A stretch of 45,283 nt of DNA, taken from NCBI GenBank assembly GCA_964629965.1, contig CAZVRZ010000024.1, positions 1 through 45,283 of the forward strand, written 5' to 3'. Positions 34,754 through 45,283 of this stretch are shown here, one piece after another (the first letter of the stretch is position 1; every line of letters starts with the position of its first letter). Source of the stretch: CAZVRZ01 sp964629965 (GTDB lineage: Bacteria; Chloroflexota; Anaerolineae; Anaerolineales; UBA4823). Below the pieces are notes generated by a model. That model was not told the origin of the DNA and made no database searches. It was given only the letters and a program-made list of their open reading frames with translations. The translations under genes and the position numbers were made by a program.

Positions 34754-35768
34754 GAATGAATCTCCTTTGATATATTTGATATGCTCGTATGAGTTCTTCT
34801 TCACGATCGGGTCGCATTCCATTCTTGCGCGGAACATCTGGTGGACGAGAGCTATCCCAATCAAGCGTATCCCCGATCGTCTTCTCCAATGGGCTAAAGC
34901 TTAAACTGGCTTTCAGAGCTCGATCAATACTTATTTGTTCAAGTGCAGACTCGGCTTCAGGCAGCCAAAGAGGCATTTCGGTATATGGTACTACCCCATT
35001 ATCCAACAAGAATTGTTCATCTACCCATTCCAAACTCGCCGCAGAATTAATCAACCGCTGGCAAACGCTTAGAAAATCAATAAAGGATATAGGCTGCTCC
35101 GGGCCCGTGACATTATAGACACCTGTTTTTCTTTCCTCAACCATTGACAAGATCCACTTTGCCAGATCTCTTACATCAATGAACTGGATCGGTCGCTGGG
35201 GGCTCCCTGGAGCCAAGATTCTGCCACCTCGCAGGAAGCGCGCCGGCCAATAAGTAAAACGATCACTCGGATCATGAGGCCCGACAATCAAACCAGGTCT
35301 GATGATGAGGGCATCAGCAGAATAAGCTTTTCGGACAACTTGCTCGCACAATGCCTTGAGTGGGCCATAGGTAACACTAGTTATTTGCTCTGTAGTAACA
35401 TCCTCAATTTCTGCTAGGGGTGCGGTCTCATCCATGTTGGCGAAGTAAGGCGCTGCATAAACGGATATCGTGGAGATAAATGTGTAGTGGGGAACAGTTC
35501 TGGCAAGGAGCTCTGTTGACAAACGAACAACGCGAGGCAAATATCCAGATGGATCAATAACGGCATCCCAGGAGCGGCGCGCGAGGATATCTAGACATCC
35601 ATCCCGGTCGCCATGTAATTTCTCAACCTGGGAAAATTGATCTGGCGCAAACAAATCGGGATTGTGCAAACCGCGGTTGAACAACGTGACCTGGTGCCCC
35701 TTCTGAACAGCAAGTTCAACCAGGTGACGTCCTAAAAAAACAGTTCCACCTAAGATTAACAATTTCAT
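34743..35768 (-). CDS. NAD-dependent epimerase/dehydratase (extended SDR family)
   Basis: A 341-residue SDR protein. Nucleotide site KLLILGGTVFLGRHLVE at the very start; the usual catalytic YxxxK is present as YGPLKALCE (about 145), and RPGLIVGPHDPSDRFTYWPARF follows. The pattern resembles plant/bacterial 'reductase-like' SDRs related to mRNA-binding CSP41 and isoflavone-reductase-like proteins rather than a defined sugar epimerase. The start at 35768 puts the glycine-rich loop at residue 7 as usual; an upstream ATG (35798) is in frame. Overlaps the phosphatase gene by 11 nt, so the two are co-translated. The substrate is not known. Confidence 0.85.
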   Translation of the reverse strand: MKLLILGGTVFLGRHLVELAVQKGHQVTLFNRGLHNPDLFAPDQFSQVEKLHGDRDGCLDILARRSWDAVIDPSGYLPRVVRLSTELLARTVPHYTFISTISVYAAPYFANMDETAPLAEIEDVTTEQITSVTYGPLKALCEQVVRKAYSADALIIRPGLIVGPHDPSDRFTYWPARFLRGGRILAPGSPQRPIQFIDVRDLAKWILSMVEERKTGVYNVTGPEQPISFIDFLSVCQRLINSAASLEWVDEQFLLDNGVVPYTEMPLWLPEAESALEQISIDRALKASLSFSPLEKTIGDTLDWDSSRPPDVPRKNGMRPDREEELIRAYQIYQRRFIHGK

Positions 35769-35827
35769 AGTAACAAGCATCCTGGCAATTCCATACAAGT
35801 TATTTTACGGATTGGAAGCGGGTACAT

Positions 35828-35833
35828 TATAAT
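35828..35833 (+). promoter_or_regulatory. Possible -10 of the GNAT-Nudix gene
   Basis: TATAAT 23 nt before the ATG; the -35 region (TTACGG at 17 nt) is poor. An AGGAG lies between, 6 nt before the start. Confidence 0.45.
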
Positions 35834-35856
35834 CCCATAGACCATAGGAGATTGCA

Positions 35857-36930
35857 ATGATGATCCAGAAAAATAAGCAAATGCCTTGCCAGATTCACTC
35901 GATCACAGATGCCGATCGCTCCTGGATTCGAGAGGTTACAAGCCGGTCTTTTGGACAGTCACATATCATTTCCAGAGGGCGCCAGCACTGCCCCGAAGAT
36001 CAACCCGGCTTTATCGCCTGGTCTGATACTGGGAATAGATTAGGCGCAGCCACGTTTCACGTTGAAGGACTCTATTGTGAAATCACCTGGTTTGAGTCCA
36101 GAACGGGAATGTCGAAAATTGGCCGAATGATAATTGCAGCAATACAAGATGCTGCAGAAGAAGCCGGCTGCATCCGCCTGTGGCTGGTAACAACCAATGA
36201 TGATATTCCGGCTATATGCTTCTTTCTTGAACAGGGTTTCCGCATATTCACAGTACACGCCAATTCAACGTTTTTTTCGCGCTGCCCAAAACCGTCAGTC
36301 TCAATACCCGGAGTAAGTGATCAACCAACATATGATGAGATCGAATTTGAAATGAATCTGAATCCGCGCAAACAGCCCGTCCCTGAGCACTTACCCGATT
36401 TTCCACAGCGGCTTGCGCGCCGCGCGTTTTATGAAAGCAGGTGGATAAACCTATACCTGGATCGCGTTCGTTTTCCGAATGGACGCATCATCGACCCATA
36501 TCACTTATTGGATGCACCCCATACCGCCGTGGGCGCATTGGTTAGCAACGAGCATGGGGACCTATTGATGGAGCAAGTATATCGTTATGCCACCGGGCGC
36601 CTGGAATGGGAAATTCCAGCCGGTGGAATAGAAGCCAATGAAGATATCCTGGCAGCAGCACAGCGTGAGATACTGGAAGAAACAGGGCTCTTAAGTCATA
36701 CACATCGATTGCTCACCCAATACAATCCAGCCAATGGAAGCTACAACTTGAAGTTTTATATCATTTCCTGCCAGGCCGGCGAATGCATAGGCGAGATCGA
36801 TGCCGGCGAGATCAAGGGGTGGCAATGGAAGTCGCGCGGCGAAATTGAGAAACTACTCAAGGATGGAGAATTACAGGATGGTTTTACTTTAACTGCTATC
36901 CTGCTATGGTGGTGGTTAATAATCAAATAG
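35857..36930 (+). CDS. GNAT acetyltransferase-like domain fused to Nudix hydrolase
   Basis: 357 residues in two domains. The N-terminal half (about 10-150) looks like a GNAT fold: SITDADRSWIREVTSRSFG at the start, then IGRMIIAAIQDAAEEAGCIRLWLVTTNDD and AICFFLEQGFRIF, the usual C-terminal GNAT motif; the acetyl-CoA loop is atypical. The C-terminal half (about 180-357) is a Nudix hydrolase with a perfect Nudix box from Gly259 to the GLL: GGIEANEDILAAAQREILEE, typical of ADP-ribose pyrophosphatase-type enzymes (WEIPAGG precedes it). It would hydrolyse a nucleoside diphosphate derivative. Two Met codons (35857, 35860) are possible starts. Divergent from the epimerase gene. Confidence 0.83.
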   Translation: MMIQKNKQMPCQIHSITDADRSWIREVTSRSFGQSHIISRGRQHCPEDQPGFIAWSDTGNRLGAATFHVEGLYCEITWFESRTGMSKIGRMIIAAIQDAAEEAGCIRLWLVTTNDDIPAICFFLEQGFRIFTVHANSTFFSRCPKPSVSIPGVSDQPTYDEIEFEMNLNPRKQPVPEHLPDFPQRLARRAFYESRWINLYLDRVRFPNGRIIDPYHLLDAPHTAVGALVSNEHGDLLMEQVYRYATGRLEWEIPAGGIEANEDILAAAQREILEETGLLSHTHRLLTQYNPANGSYNLKFYIISCQAGECIGEIDAGEIKGWQWKSRGEIEKLLKDGELQDGFTLTAILLWWWLIIK

Positions 36931-36963
36931 TTTCGCTTTTCTCATTTTTCGCACTTCGATCCA

Positions 36964-36972
36964 TGGTAAAAT
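36964..36972 (+). promoter_or_regulatory. Possible extended -10 of the uvrA fusion gene
   Basis: TGGTAAAAT, as in the tRNA-Gln promoters, 49 nt before the ATG. No clear -35 and no Shine-Dalgarno sequence before the start. Confidence 0.4.
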
Positions 36973-37021
36973 CTGATACCCGAACATATGTCTCTTTTTA
37001 CCATACTGGAATCTTGTCGAT

Positions 37022-40000
37022 ATGAAACCAATACCAAGCATCCTGGAATATTACGCTAACCATTCTCCTCTAACCGATCCAGGAGAATACGTAGCTATGT
37101 TCGACGGGCTGCCAGAAGATCCCGTTGATATTGCTAAAATCGTACAGGGGGTGTTAATCCATAAGTTAACCGTTGCCCATTACAACGTGGATATCAGCCC
37201 AGTACAACGCGCCGAACAATATTTGCGTTCCGTGCAGGAAAGATTGAAACATTACAGCCAAATCGATCCAAAGCCCATGATGGTTCAACGTAGGCCTGCA
37301 GATCGGCAGGTAGGCGTATGCCGTGATTTTGCTCTCCTATTTATTGCTATGCTGCGGCATAAACACATTCCCGCTCGCATGCGAATTGGATTTGCAGAAT
37401 ACCTGGTGCCCAACAGCCCCATCAAGGCAGATCACTGGATTGGTGAATATTGGAACGCCGATCAGGAAAGATGGATATTATTTGATCCGCAAATCGATGA
37501 CGTCCAGCGAGAAGCTACTCAAATAACCTGCAATGTTTCAGACTTAAAACAAGATGTTGACTTCTTCCTGGCAGGCAAGGCTTGGACAATGGCACGCGCT
37601 GGAAAAGCCAAGTCAACCTATTTTCGTTTTAGCGGGCGGTGGAAAGGCATGCCCTGTATCCGCGGCAACCTGCTGCACGATTTCCAGGCGTTGAATAAGA
37701 TCGAGCTAAACCCTTGGGATTATTGGGATGATCTCAGCATGCGTGCAGAATCAGCGTTAACGGCAGAAGACAAAGCCTTACTCGATCGTATCGCTGCTTT
37801 AACAACCACCACAGACGATCATTTTGATGAAATCCTGGAATTGTTTGATGCTTTACCTCGCACAGTCCAGATTCGTACCAAATTAAGAATGCTCGGATAC
37901 ATGGCAGAAGATCAACCCGACTTCACAAGGATTTTCCACTTGCAGCCTTCTGGCTTTGAGCGTCTTGTCGAACTAAGCCGCCAAACCATCTCTAATCCAC
38001 CGGCTGCCTTTCCACTGGCAGAAGCAAAAAACAATCATTTTGATTTTTCGTCATACGATCTACCAGAAGATTCTCCTCTTGCAGCGCTAACCGTTGATAG
38101 CCTGATGGTGAATAATTACCTGGGCGATATCGTCGTGCGCGGCGCACGCCAGCACAACTTACAAAATATTACCGTAAGGGTTCCGCGCCACAAACTTGTC
38201 GTAATCACTGGCGTGAGTGGAAGCGGCAAATCATCATTGGCGTTTGATACGATTTACGCTGAAGGACAGCGGCGGTATATCGAAAGCCTTTCTTCTTATG
38301 CCCGGCAATTCATGGGACAAATGGAAAAACCGCAAGTCGATCAAATCACCGGTCTCAGTCCATCGATTGCAATCGAACAGAAAACGATCAGCCGAAACCC
38401 TCGCTCAACGGTAGGTACTGTAACGGAAATATTGGATTACCTGCGCGTTCTATATGCCCGCCTGGGTACCCCACACTGTCCGCAGTGCGGGCGAGCCGTC
38501 CAGGCACAAACCGCACAGCAGATTATCAGCCAACTGACCACACTACCAGCCGGTCAGCGCTTCCAGCTACTAGCCCCAGTAATCAAAAATCGCAAAGGCG
38601 CTCAAGCAAATTTATTACGGCAGGCACTAAAAGACGGTTACGAGCGCGCCCGCGTCGACAATGAAATTATCAATTTGGTCGATCGGCAAAAGTCCTTACC
38701 TATTCTGGACAAAAACAAAAAACACACGATCGAGATCGTCGTCGATAGGCTGGTTGCACCTGATCCGCAAGACATAGAAGCAACACAATCATTCCGCCTA
38801 CGACTTGCCGATTCCGTAGAAACAGCTTTGCGTGCTGCCAAGGGCGTTGTTGAGGTCTTGCTTGAAGATAGTGAAGAAATCATTCTTTCCGAACATAATG
38901 CTTGTCCGGTTTGCGAGTTAAGCTTTCCGGAATTGCAGCCAAACCTGTTCAGTTTCAATTCACCATTTGGCATGTGCCCAGAATGCAATGGCTTAGGAGT
39001 CGTACTGCAGGTAGATCCTAATCTGATCATCACCCAACCTAACCTTTCATTGCTAGATGGCGCTTCTCCCTGGTATCATGATCTGCGCAAAAAAACCGGC
39101 AGTCGTTGGCAAGTAAAAAACCTCGAAGCAATCGCAGGTCACTACCAGGCAGATCTCGAAAAACCGTGGAACGACCTGCCCGAGAATTTCAAGCACGCCA
39201 TCCTTTATGGCTCGGATGGAGAAAAGGTACACTTCCAGTATGCGTCAGAGGACGGCTCCTGGAGCGGGCAAGCCGTGCGAGATGTCAAAGGCGCTGTCCA
39301 TAATATCAATCGGCTGTTCCGACAAACCAAATCGGAATATACCCGGCGATTTTATATGCAGTTCATGAATCGCCTGCCATGCTCTCGCTGCCAGGGAGAG
39401 CGCTTGTGCCCGGAGGCGCGGTTTGTAACCCTCGCGAGCAAACGCCTGCCCGAGTTGACTTCTTGGAGCATCCAGGCAATTTACGATTGGGTTTGCGATT
39501 TACCCAAACATTTCAATGAAGAACAACACAAAATCGGTGATGAACTCGTCGAAGAAATCCGCCAACGTTTGGGCTTTATTCGCAATGTTGGATTGCACTA
39601 TCTGACCCTCGATAGGCCCGCCCCATCGCTTTCAGGTGGTGAGGGGCAACGAATACGCCTGGCCAGCCAGATCGGCAGTGGCTTGGTAGGCGTGATGTAC
39701 ATTCTGGATGAACCATCAATTGGATTGCACACGCGGGATCACCGGGCGTTACTTGATACCCTAGTACACTTGCGAGACCAGGGGAATACTGTCATGATCG
39801 TTGAACACGACGCCGATACCATGCGAGAAGCAGATTGGATCATAGACCTGGGACCAGGGCCAGGGGTGCTGGGAGGAAAATTGGTCGCATCAGGGACACC
39901 AGAAGATATTATGGCAGACCCCGATTCGCTAACAGGCCGTTATCTATCCGGTGAACTGCGTGTAACATCTCCTAATGAAAAACAGCGTCGAAATCCGCAA

Positions 40001-40990
40001 GGCTGGCTCACGATACGCAAGGCGCGCTTGAACAATTTAAAGAATATCGATGCGCGTTTCCCATTAGGCACGTTTACCTGCGTGACCGGCGTAAGTGGCA
40101 GCGGAAAAAGCAGCTTGATATCTCATACGCTATTCCCAGCTCTATCACGAATCTTGCACAATGCCCAATCCGTGCCCGGCCCTCATGATGGCATTGATGG
40201 GTTGGAACAGATCGATAAAATCATCAATATTACCCAAGATCCAATTGGTCGAAATCCGCGCTCGAATCCTGGCACCTATGCAGGCGTGCTGGACGAGATT
40301 CGGAAAGTTTTTGCCCAAACGAATGAGGCCAAAGGTTTGGGATACAATGCAGGAAGATTCAGCTTTAATCAAAAGGGAGGCCGCTGCGAGGCCTGTGCAG
40401 GGTATGGGTATAAAAAGGTAGAAATGCATTTCCTGGCTGATGTGTGGGTTAAATGCCGCGAATGCCAGGGCAGGCGATTTAACCAACAGACGCTGGCGAT
40501 TACATATAAAGATAAAAACATCGCCGATGTGATGGATATGGATGTGCAAGAAGCCTTATCGTTTTTTGCTCACCACTCTCAAATTATGCGTATTCTGCAG
40601 ACCCTACAAGGTGTAGGACTAGATTACATCAAGCTTGGACAAAGTGCCCTAACGCTGAGCGGAGGCGAGGCGCAGCGCGTAAAACTCGCTAAAGAACTTA
40701 GCCGGGCTGCAACCGGTCGCACAGTTTACATCTTGGATGAACCAACTACCGGTTTGCATTTCGCAGATATACAACGTCTTCTGGATGTCTTGCACCAATT
40801 GGTAGCCGTCGGAAATACTATAATCGTCATCGAACACAATTTAGACGTTATCCGAACTGCAGACTGGGTACTAGATTTAGGGCTTGAAGGCGGCGAGAAA
40901 GGTGGATGGATTGTTGCCGAGGGTACTCCTGAAAATTTGGCGCAATCCCCGTTAAGCCATACAGGTCGCTACCTGCGAGGCGTGCTGTAA
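37022..40990 (+). CDS. uvrA: UvrA excinuclease ATPase with transglutaminase-like N-terminal domain
   Basis: 1322 residues. Residues ~1-260 resemble the transglutaminase-like (papain fold) superfamily: Cys100 in GVCRDFALLFIAMLR, His138 in KADHWIGEYW and Asp155 in WILFDPQID form the expected triad. A linker (about 260-368) follows. From Asp369 the chain is a complete UvrA, the damage-recognition ATPase of nucleotide excision repair: Walker A GVSGSGKSS (397-405), zinc-type CPQC, CPVC/CPEC and CEAC/CREC pairs, signature LSGGEGQR and LSGGEAQR, second Walker A GVSGSGKSS, and both ILDEP Walker B motifs. The UvrA portion (~954 residues) is normal length, so nothing is missing. The ATG at 37022 has no ribosome binding site; the codon before the UvrA part shows no separate start signal. 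The UvrA part should be active; what the extension does is unknown. Confidence 0.94.
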   Translation: MKPIPSILEYYANHSPLTDPGEYVAMFDGLPEDPVDIAKIVQGVLIHKLTVAHYNVDISPVQRAEQYLRSVQERLKHYSQIDPKPMMVQRRPADRQVGVCRDFALLFIAMLRHKHIPARMRIGFAEYLVPNSPIKADHWIGEYWNADQERWILFDPQIDDVQREATQITCNVSDLKQDVDFFLAGKAWTMARAGKAKSTYFRFSGRWKGMPCIRGNLLHDFQALNKIELNPWDYWDDLSMRAESALTAEDKALLDRIAALTTTTDDHFDEILELFDALPRTVQIRTKLRMLGYMAEDQPDFTRIFHLQPSGFERLVELSRQTISNPPAAFPLAEAKNNHFDFSSYDLPEDSPLAALTVDSLMVNNYLGDIVVRGARQHNLQNITVRVPRHKLVVITGVSGSGKSSLAFDTIYAEGQRRYIESLSSYARQFMGQMEKPQVDQITGLSPSIAIEQKTISRNPRSTVGTVTEILDYLRVLYARLGTPHCPQCGRAVQAQTAQQIISQLTTLPAGQRFQLLAPVIKNRKGAQANLLRQALKDGYERARVDNEIINLVDRQKSLPILDKNKKHTIEIVVDRLVAPDPQDIEATQSFRLRLADSVETALRAAKGVVEVLLEDSEEIILSEHNACPVCELSFPELQPNLFSFNSPFGMCPECNGLGVVLQVDPNLIITQPNLSLLDGASPWYHDLRKKTGSRWQVKNLEAIAGHYQADLEKPWNDLPENFKHAILYGSDGEKVHFQYASEDGSWSGQAVRDVKGAVHNINRLFRQTKSEYTRRFYMQFMNRLPCSRCQGERLCPEARFVTLASKRLPELTSWSIQAIYDWVCDLPKHFNEEQHKIGDELVEEIRQRLGFIRNVGLHYLTLDRPAPSLSGGEGQRIRLASQIGSGLVGVMYILDEPSIGLHTRDHRALLDTLVHLRDQGNTVMIVEHDADTMREADWIIDLGPGPGVLGGKLVASGTPEDIMADPDSLTGRYLSGELRVTSPNEKQRRNPQGWLTIRKARLNNLKNIDARFPLGTFTCVTGVSGSGKSSLISHTLFPALSRILHNAQSVPGPHDGIDGLEQIDKIINITQDPIGRNPRSNPGTYAGVLDEIRKVFAQTNEAKGLGYNAGRFSFNQKGGRCEACAGYGYKKVEMHFLADVWVKCRECQGRRFNQQTLAITYKDKNIADVMDMDVQEALSFFAHHSQIMRILQTLQGVGLDYIKLGQSALTLSGGEAQRVKLAKELSRAATGRTVYILDEPTTGLHFADIQRLLDVLHQLVAVGNTIIVIEHNLDVIRTADWVLDLGLEGGEKGGWIVAEGTPENLAQSPLSHTGRYLRGVL

Positions 40991-41119
40991 GAGTTTTCTC
41001 CATGATATTCTTGTGCTATCGAACATCTAGCTCCACCACCAACTGGCGGTATAAACATATCATGCAATTTATTAGCTATGCGCATATTTTGGCCTACATC
41101 CTCCATCTCTACAACATCT

Positions 41120-41147
41120 TTGCACAGTCACCAGGGTATTATATAAT
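41120..41147 (+). promoter_or_regulatory. Promoter of the GT87 gene, giving a leaderless mRNA
   Basis: TTGCAC (41120-41125), 16-nt spacer, TATAAT (41142-41147). Transcription would begin at or within 1-2 nt of the ATG at 41154, and there is no Shine-Dalgarno sequence, so the message is probably leaderless. Confidence 0.6.
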
Positions 41148-41153
41148 GCAGCC

Positions 41154-43178
<2,025 letters not shown>

Positions 43179-43179
<1 letters not shown>

Positions 43180-44936
43180 TGAGCACCTGGATCGCAGCCA
43201 CTCCTGTAAACCAGATCGTAGAGATGCCAGACAGTCCGTTCCACAATCTGACGAGCAGCAGCCGGGCCGAATTGGCTCAGCAGCGTGAACTGCCAACCGC
43301 AGAGCGGCGGTTGCTAATCCCCAACTTCAAAGCGCTTTTTCATTGGGAATCCATCCAACCGCTGCTGCCGCTGCAACTGCCCACCCCTGGCGACCCGCCA
43401 CCCTGGCAAGGGCGATGGTGTCGCTCGTGGTATCGCTGGCTGCCCCCCGATGATCTTCGTTGCAGCGCAGATTTGGCTGGCCTGGACACCTTTGACCTGA
43501 TCCTGCGCCTGTTTGATTTCAGTCCCTGGCGGCCATTTTGGGCCCAGCGCTTCAAGAGCCAGTACGGTCCGCCTGCCTTTGACCCGCTCAGCCTGGGGCT
43601 GGCTTGTTTCCTGGCAGTCGAACGCCAGTGGGATTGGGCTAGCCTGTTGCGTGAATTACGCTCCAAGGAACGCGGTCGGGGCTACTGCTAGCGACTGGGG
43701 TTTGACCCGGCTGATCTACCAGCAGAGTCCACTTTGCGCTGCAGCCTGGGGGACACCCGTTTGGATTGGTTGACCGCTTGCCAGGACAGCTTGGTGCTGG
43801 GCTTGATGGCTTACAACCTGATCCCAACTCAGGCCACCTTCCCTGGCGACCCGGCAGAGAATGGCGTCAGCATTTCCACCGACTGCCAGTTGGTTGCTGC
43901 CCGCTCGCAACAAAAGTGTGCCCACCAAATTCCAGCTTGCTCTCGGCCCGGACTGCCCCGGAATTGCCCTGCCTGCCAGAAAGGCAGGGAAGGCTGTGCT
44001 TGTGATACCGAAGCCTGCCGGGAACACTGTCGTTTTGCCACCCCGCGCGATCCCTCCGCTGCCTATGTTTACTACTCCGGCTCCAACCAGCCCGGCCACA
44101 ATCCCAATGCCCCTAAAAAAGACGCTTCTAGCGCTGAACCGCAAAGTCCGCGCGGCAAACACCATTTTGGCTACAAATCCAAATCCTTCAATATCGTTGA
44201 CGACCGCCTGTCCCTGCTCTGGCCGCTGACTGGGCCCTGCTCGCCCGCCAATGTCAATGACCACTTGCTCACCATCCCCGGCTTGCAGAGCCTGGGCAAG
44301 CGTCTCCCCAACCTCAAGGTCGGCGAACTCCTCGGCGATGCCGGTGAAGGTTTTGACGATATCCTATCCTTTGCTTATTCTGATTTGCATGCCTTACGCA
44401 CCATTCGTATCCGTCACCATGACACTGATGATGATGTGCTCACCTGCCTGAAGCGCGGTTATGACCCCCTCGGTAATCCGCTCTGTCCACATGGCTACCG
44501 CCTTTCTCCCAATGGCCACGACTACCAACGCCAGACCACCAAGTGGGTTTGCCGCCAAAAATGCTCCCACCAGCCTGACCCAGATCTGCTCATTCCTGAC
44601 CAACCACAATCCCAGCCGACACGCCTGGCCTGCCCCTTTGCCGCCGCTGACCAACCGCTTGGCTATTCCATTACCGTTGGCCTTTCTCTCCCCGATGGTT
44701 GTGTCCGCCTGGCTCGCGATGCTCAGGTCGGATCCGACACCTGGAAGCTGCGCATCGGTCGCCAAAGCTATGCCGAATCTCGGAATGCATCTCAACAGCA
44801 CCGTGGCCTCAAACGCTCTCCCTGGTTTGGCCTCAGGAACACCGCCAAAGCCATGATCATTGGCGATACGCTGGCCCTCGCTGCCAATCTCGCCCGTTTG
44901 GTCTTTGAAGCCTCCCTATCCGGCTCGCCGCCATGA
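43179..44936 (+). pseudogene. DDE transposase interrupted by one in-frame TAG
   Basis: The frame from the ATG at 43179 is open for 585 residues except for TAG at 43689-43691 (codon 171). Both halves share frame and the protein reads continuously across it (ERGRGYC, stop, RLGFDPADLP). The likely DDE residues are Asp in ISTDCQLVAARS (about 234), Asp in GELLGDAGEGFDD (about 388), and Glu in SYAESRNASQQHRGLKR (about 534). A Cys-rich insertion (CPACQKGREGCACD and following, about 264-285) suggests a zinc site; another Cys cluster lies in the last third. Translation is coupled to the sigma-like gene. Either a nonsense mutation (CAG or TGG to TAG) killed it, or the stop is read through at low level. 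Ordinary TAG stops elsewhere in the window argue against recoding. Confidence 0.8.
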
Positions 44937-45248
<312 letters not shown>

Positions 45249-45263
45249 ACTTGCATTTTTACC

Positions 45264-45282
45264 CCTTTTGGATCCCAAAAGG
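45264..45282. terminator. Inverted repeat at window end, possible terminator
   Basis: CCTTTTGG, ATC loop, CCAAAAGG. If the element had not inserted, this hairpin would lie about 50 nt past the GT87 stop and could be its terminator. The window ends before any U-run can be checked. Confidence 0.35.
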
Positions 45283-45283
45283 C

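Noticed and set aside
43689..43691. Pyrrolysine at the TAG codon of the transposase
   Set aside because: No pyrrolysine genes are visible, and TAG ends many genes in the window in the normal way; a nonsense mutation is simpler.

Overview
The window reads as a chromosomal segment of a bacterium, most plausibly a member of the Chloroflexota (Anaerolineae-like). This is an inference from gene content and arrangement (mreBCD-mrdA-minCDE-rodA-gltX in one run, myo-inositol-phosphate synthase, abundant hemicellulose glycosidases, corrinoid protein, GT87 protein); no rRNA or marker phylogeny is available. Most of the window is moderate to low GC. The first ~750 bases and the insertion element at the right end are visibly GC-richer.

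Layout. (1) 1-1007, minus: copper export, a CopZ-like chaperone followed by the N-terminal part of a CopA P-type ATPase that runs off the window. (2) 1205-11271, minus: a seven-gene carbohydrate cluster transcribed GH1 > GH43 > solute-binding-like protein without signal peptide > GH31 > aldo/keto reductase > corrinoid methyl-carrier protein > Gfo/Idh/MocA oxidoreductase. A CE7 acetyl-esterase is divergent at 11670. Together they suit intracellular use of acetylated xylo- or gluco-oligosaccharides. (3) 12734-18897, plus: RluE pseudouridine synthase, HpcH/HpaI aldolase, a small unknown protein, a 7TM-PAS histidine kinase, a DUF362 lipoprotein and a NapH/NapG-like fused polyferredoxin. (4) 18919-22000: glnS and two tRNA-Gln(CUG) genes on the minus strand around a TauE/SafE permease.

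(5) 22063-31164, minus: gltX, rodA, minE, minD, minC, mrdA (PBP2), mreD, mreC and mreB, read from mreB, with a near-consensus promoter upstream of mreB. (6) 31314-36930: myo-inositol-1-phosphate synthase, a divergent GAF histidine kinase, tRNA-Pro(CGG) with promoter and terminator, a histidinol-phosphatase-type IMPase overlapping a nucleoside-diphosphate-sugar epimerase, and a GNAT-Nudix fusion. (7) 37022-42395: a UvrA carrying a 368-residue transglutaminase-like N-terminal extension, and a leaderless GT87 membrane glycosyltransferase.

(8) 42389-45248: a ~2.8 kb GC-rich mobile element bounded by 19-bp direct repeats. It encodes a sigma-70-like protein translationally coupled to a DDE transposase that is interrupted by one in-frame TAG. 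The sigma-like gene has a leader hairpin that buries its ribosome binding site, and two extra inverted copies of the end motif lie near the right end. This element, the transglutaminase-UvrA fusion, and the cytoplasmic solute-binding-like protein plus corrinoid protein inside the glycosidase operon are the parts most worth following up.
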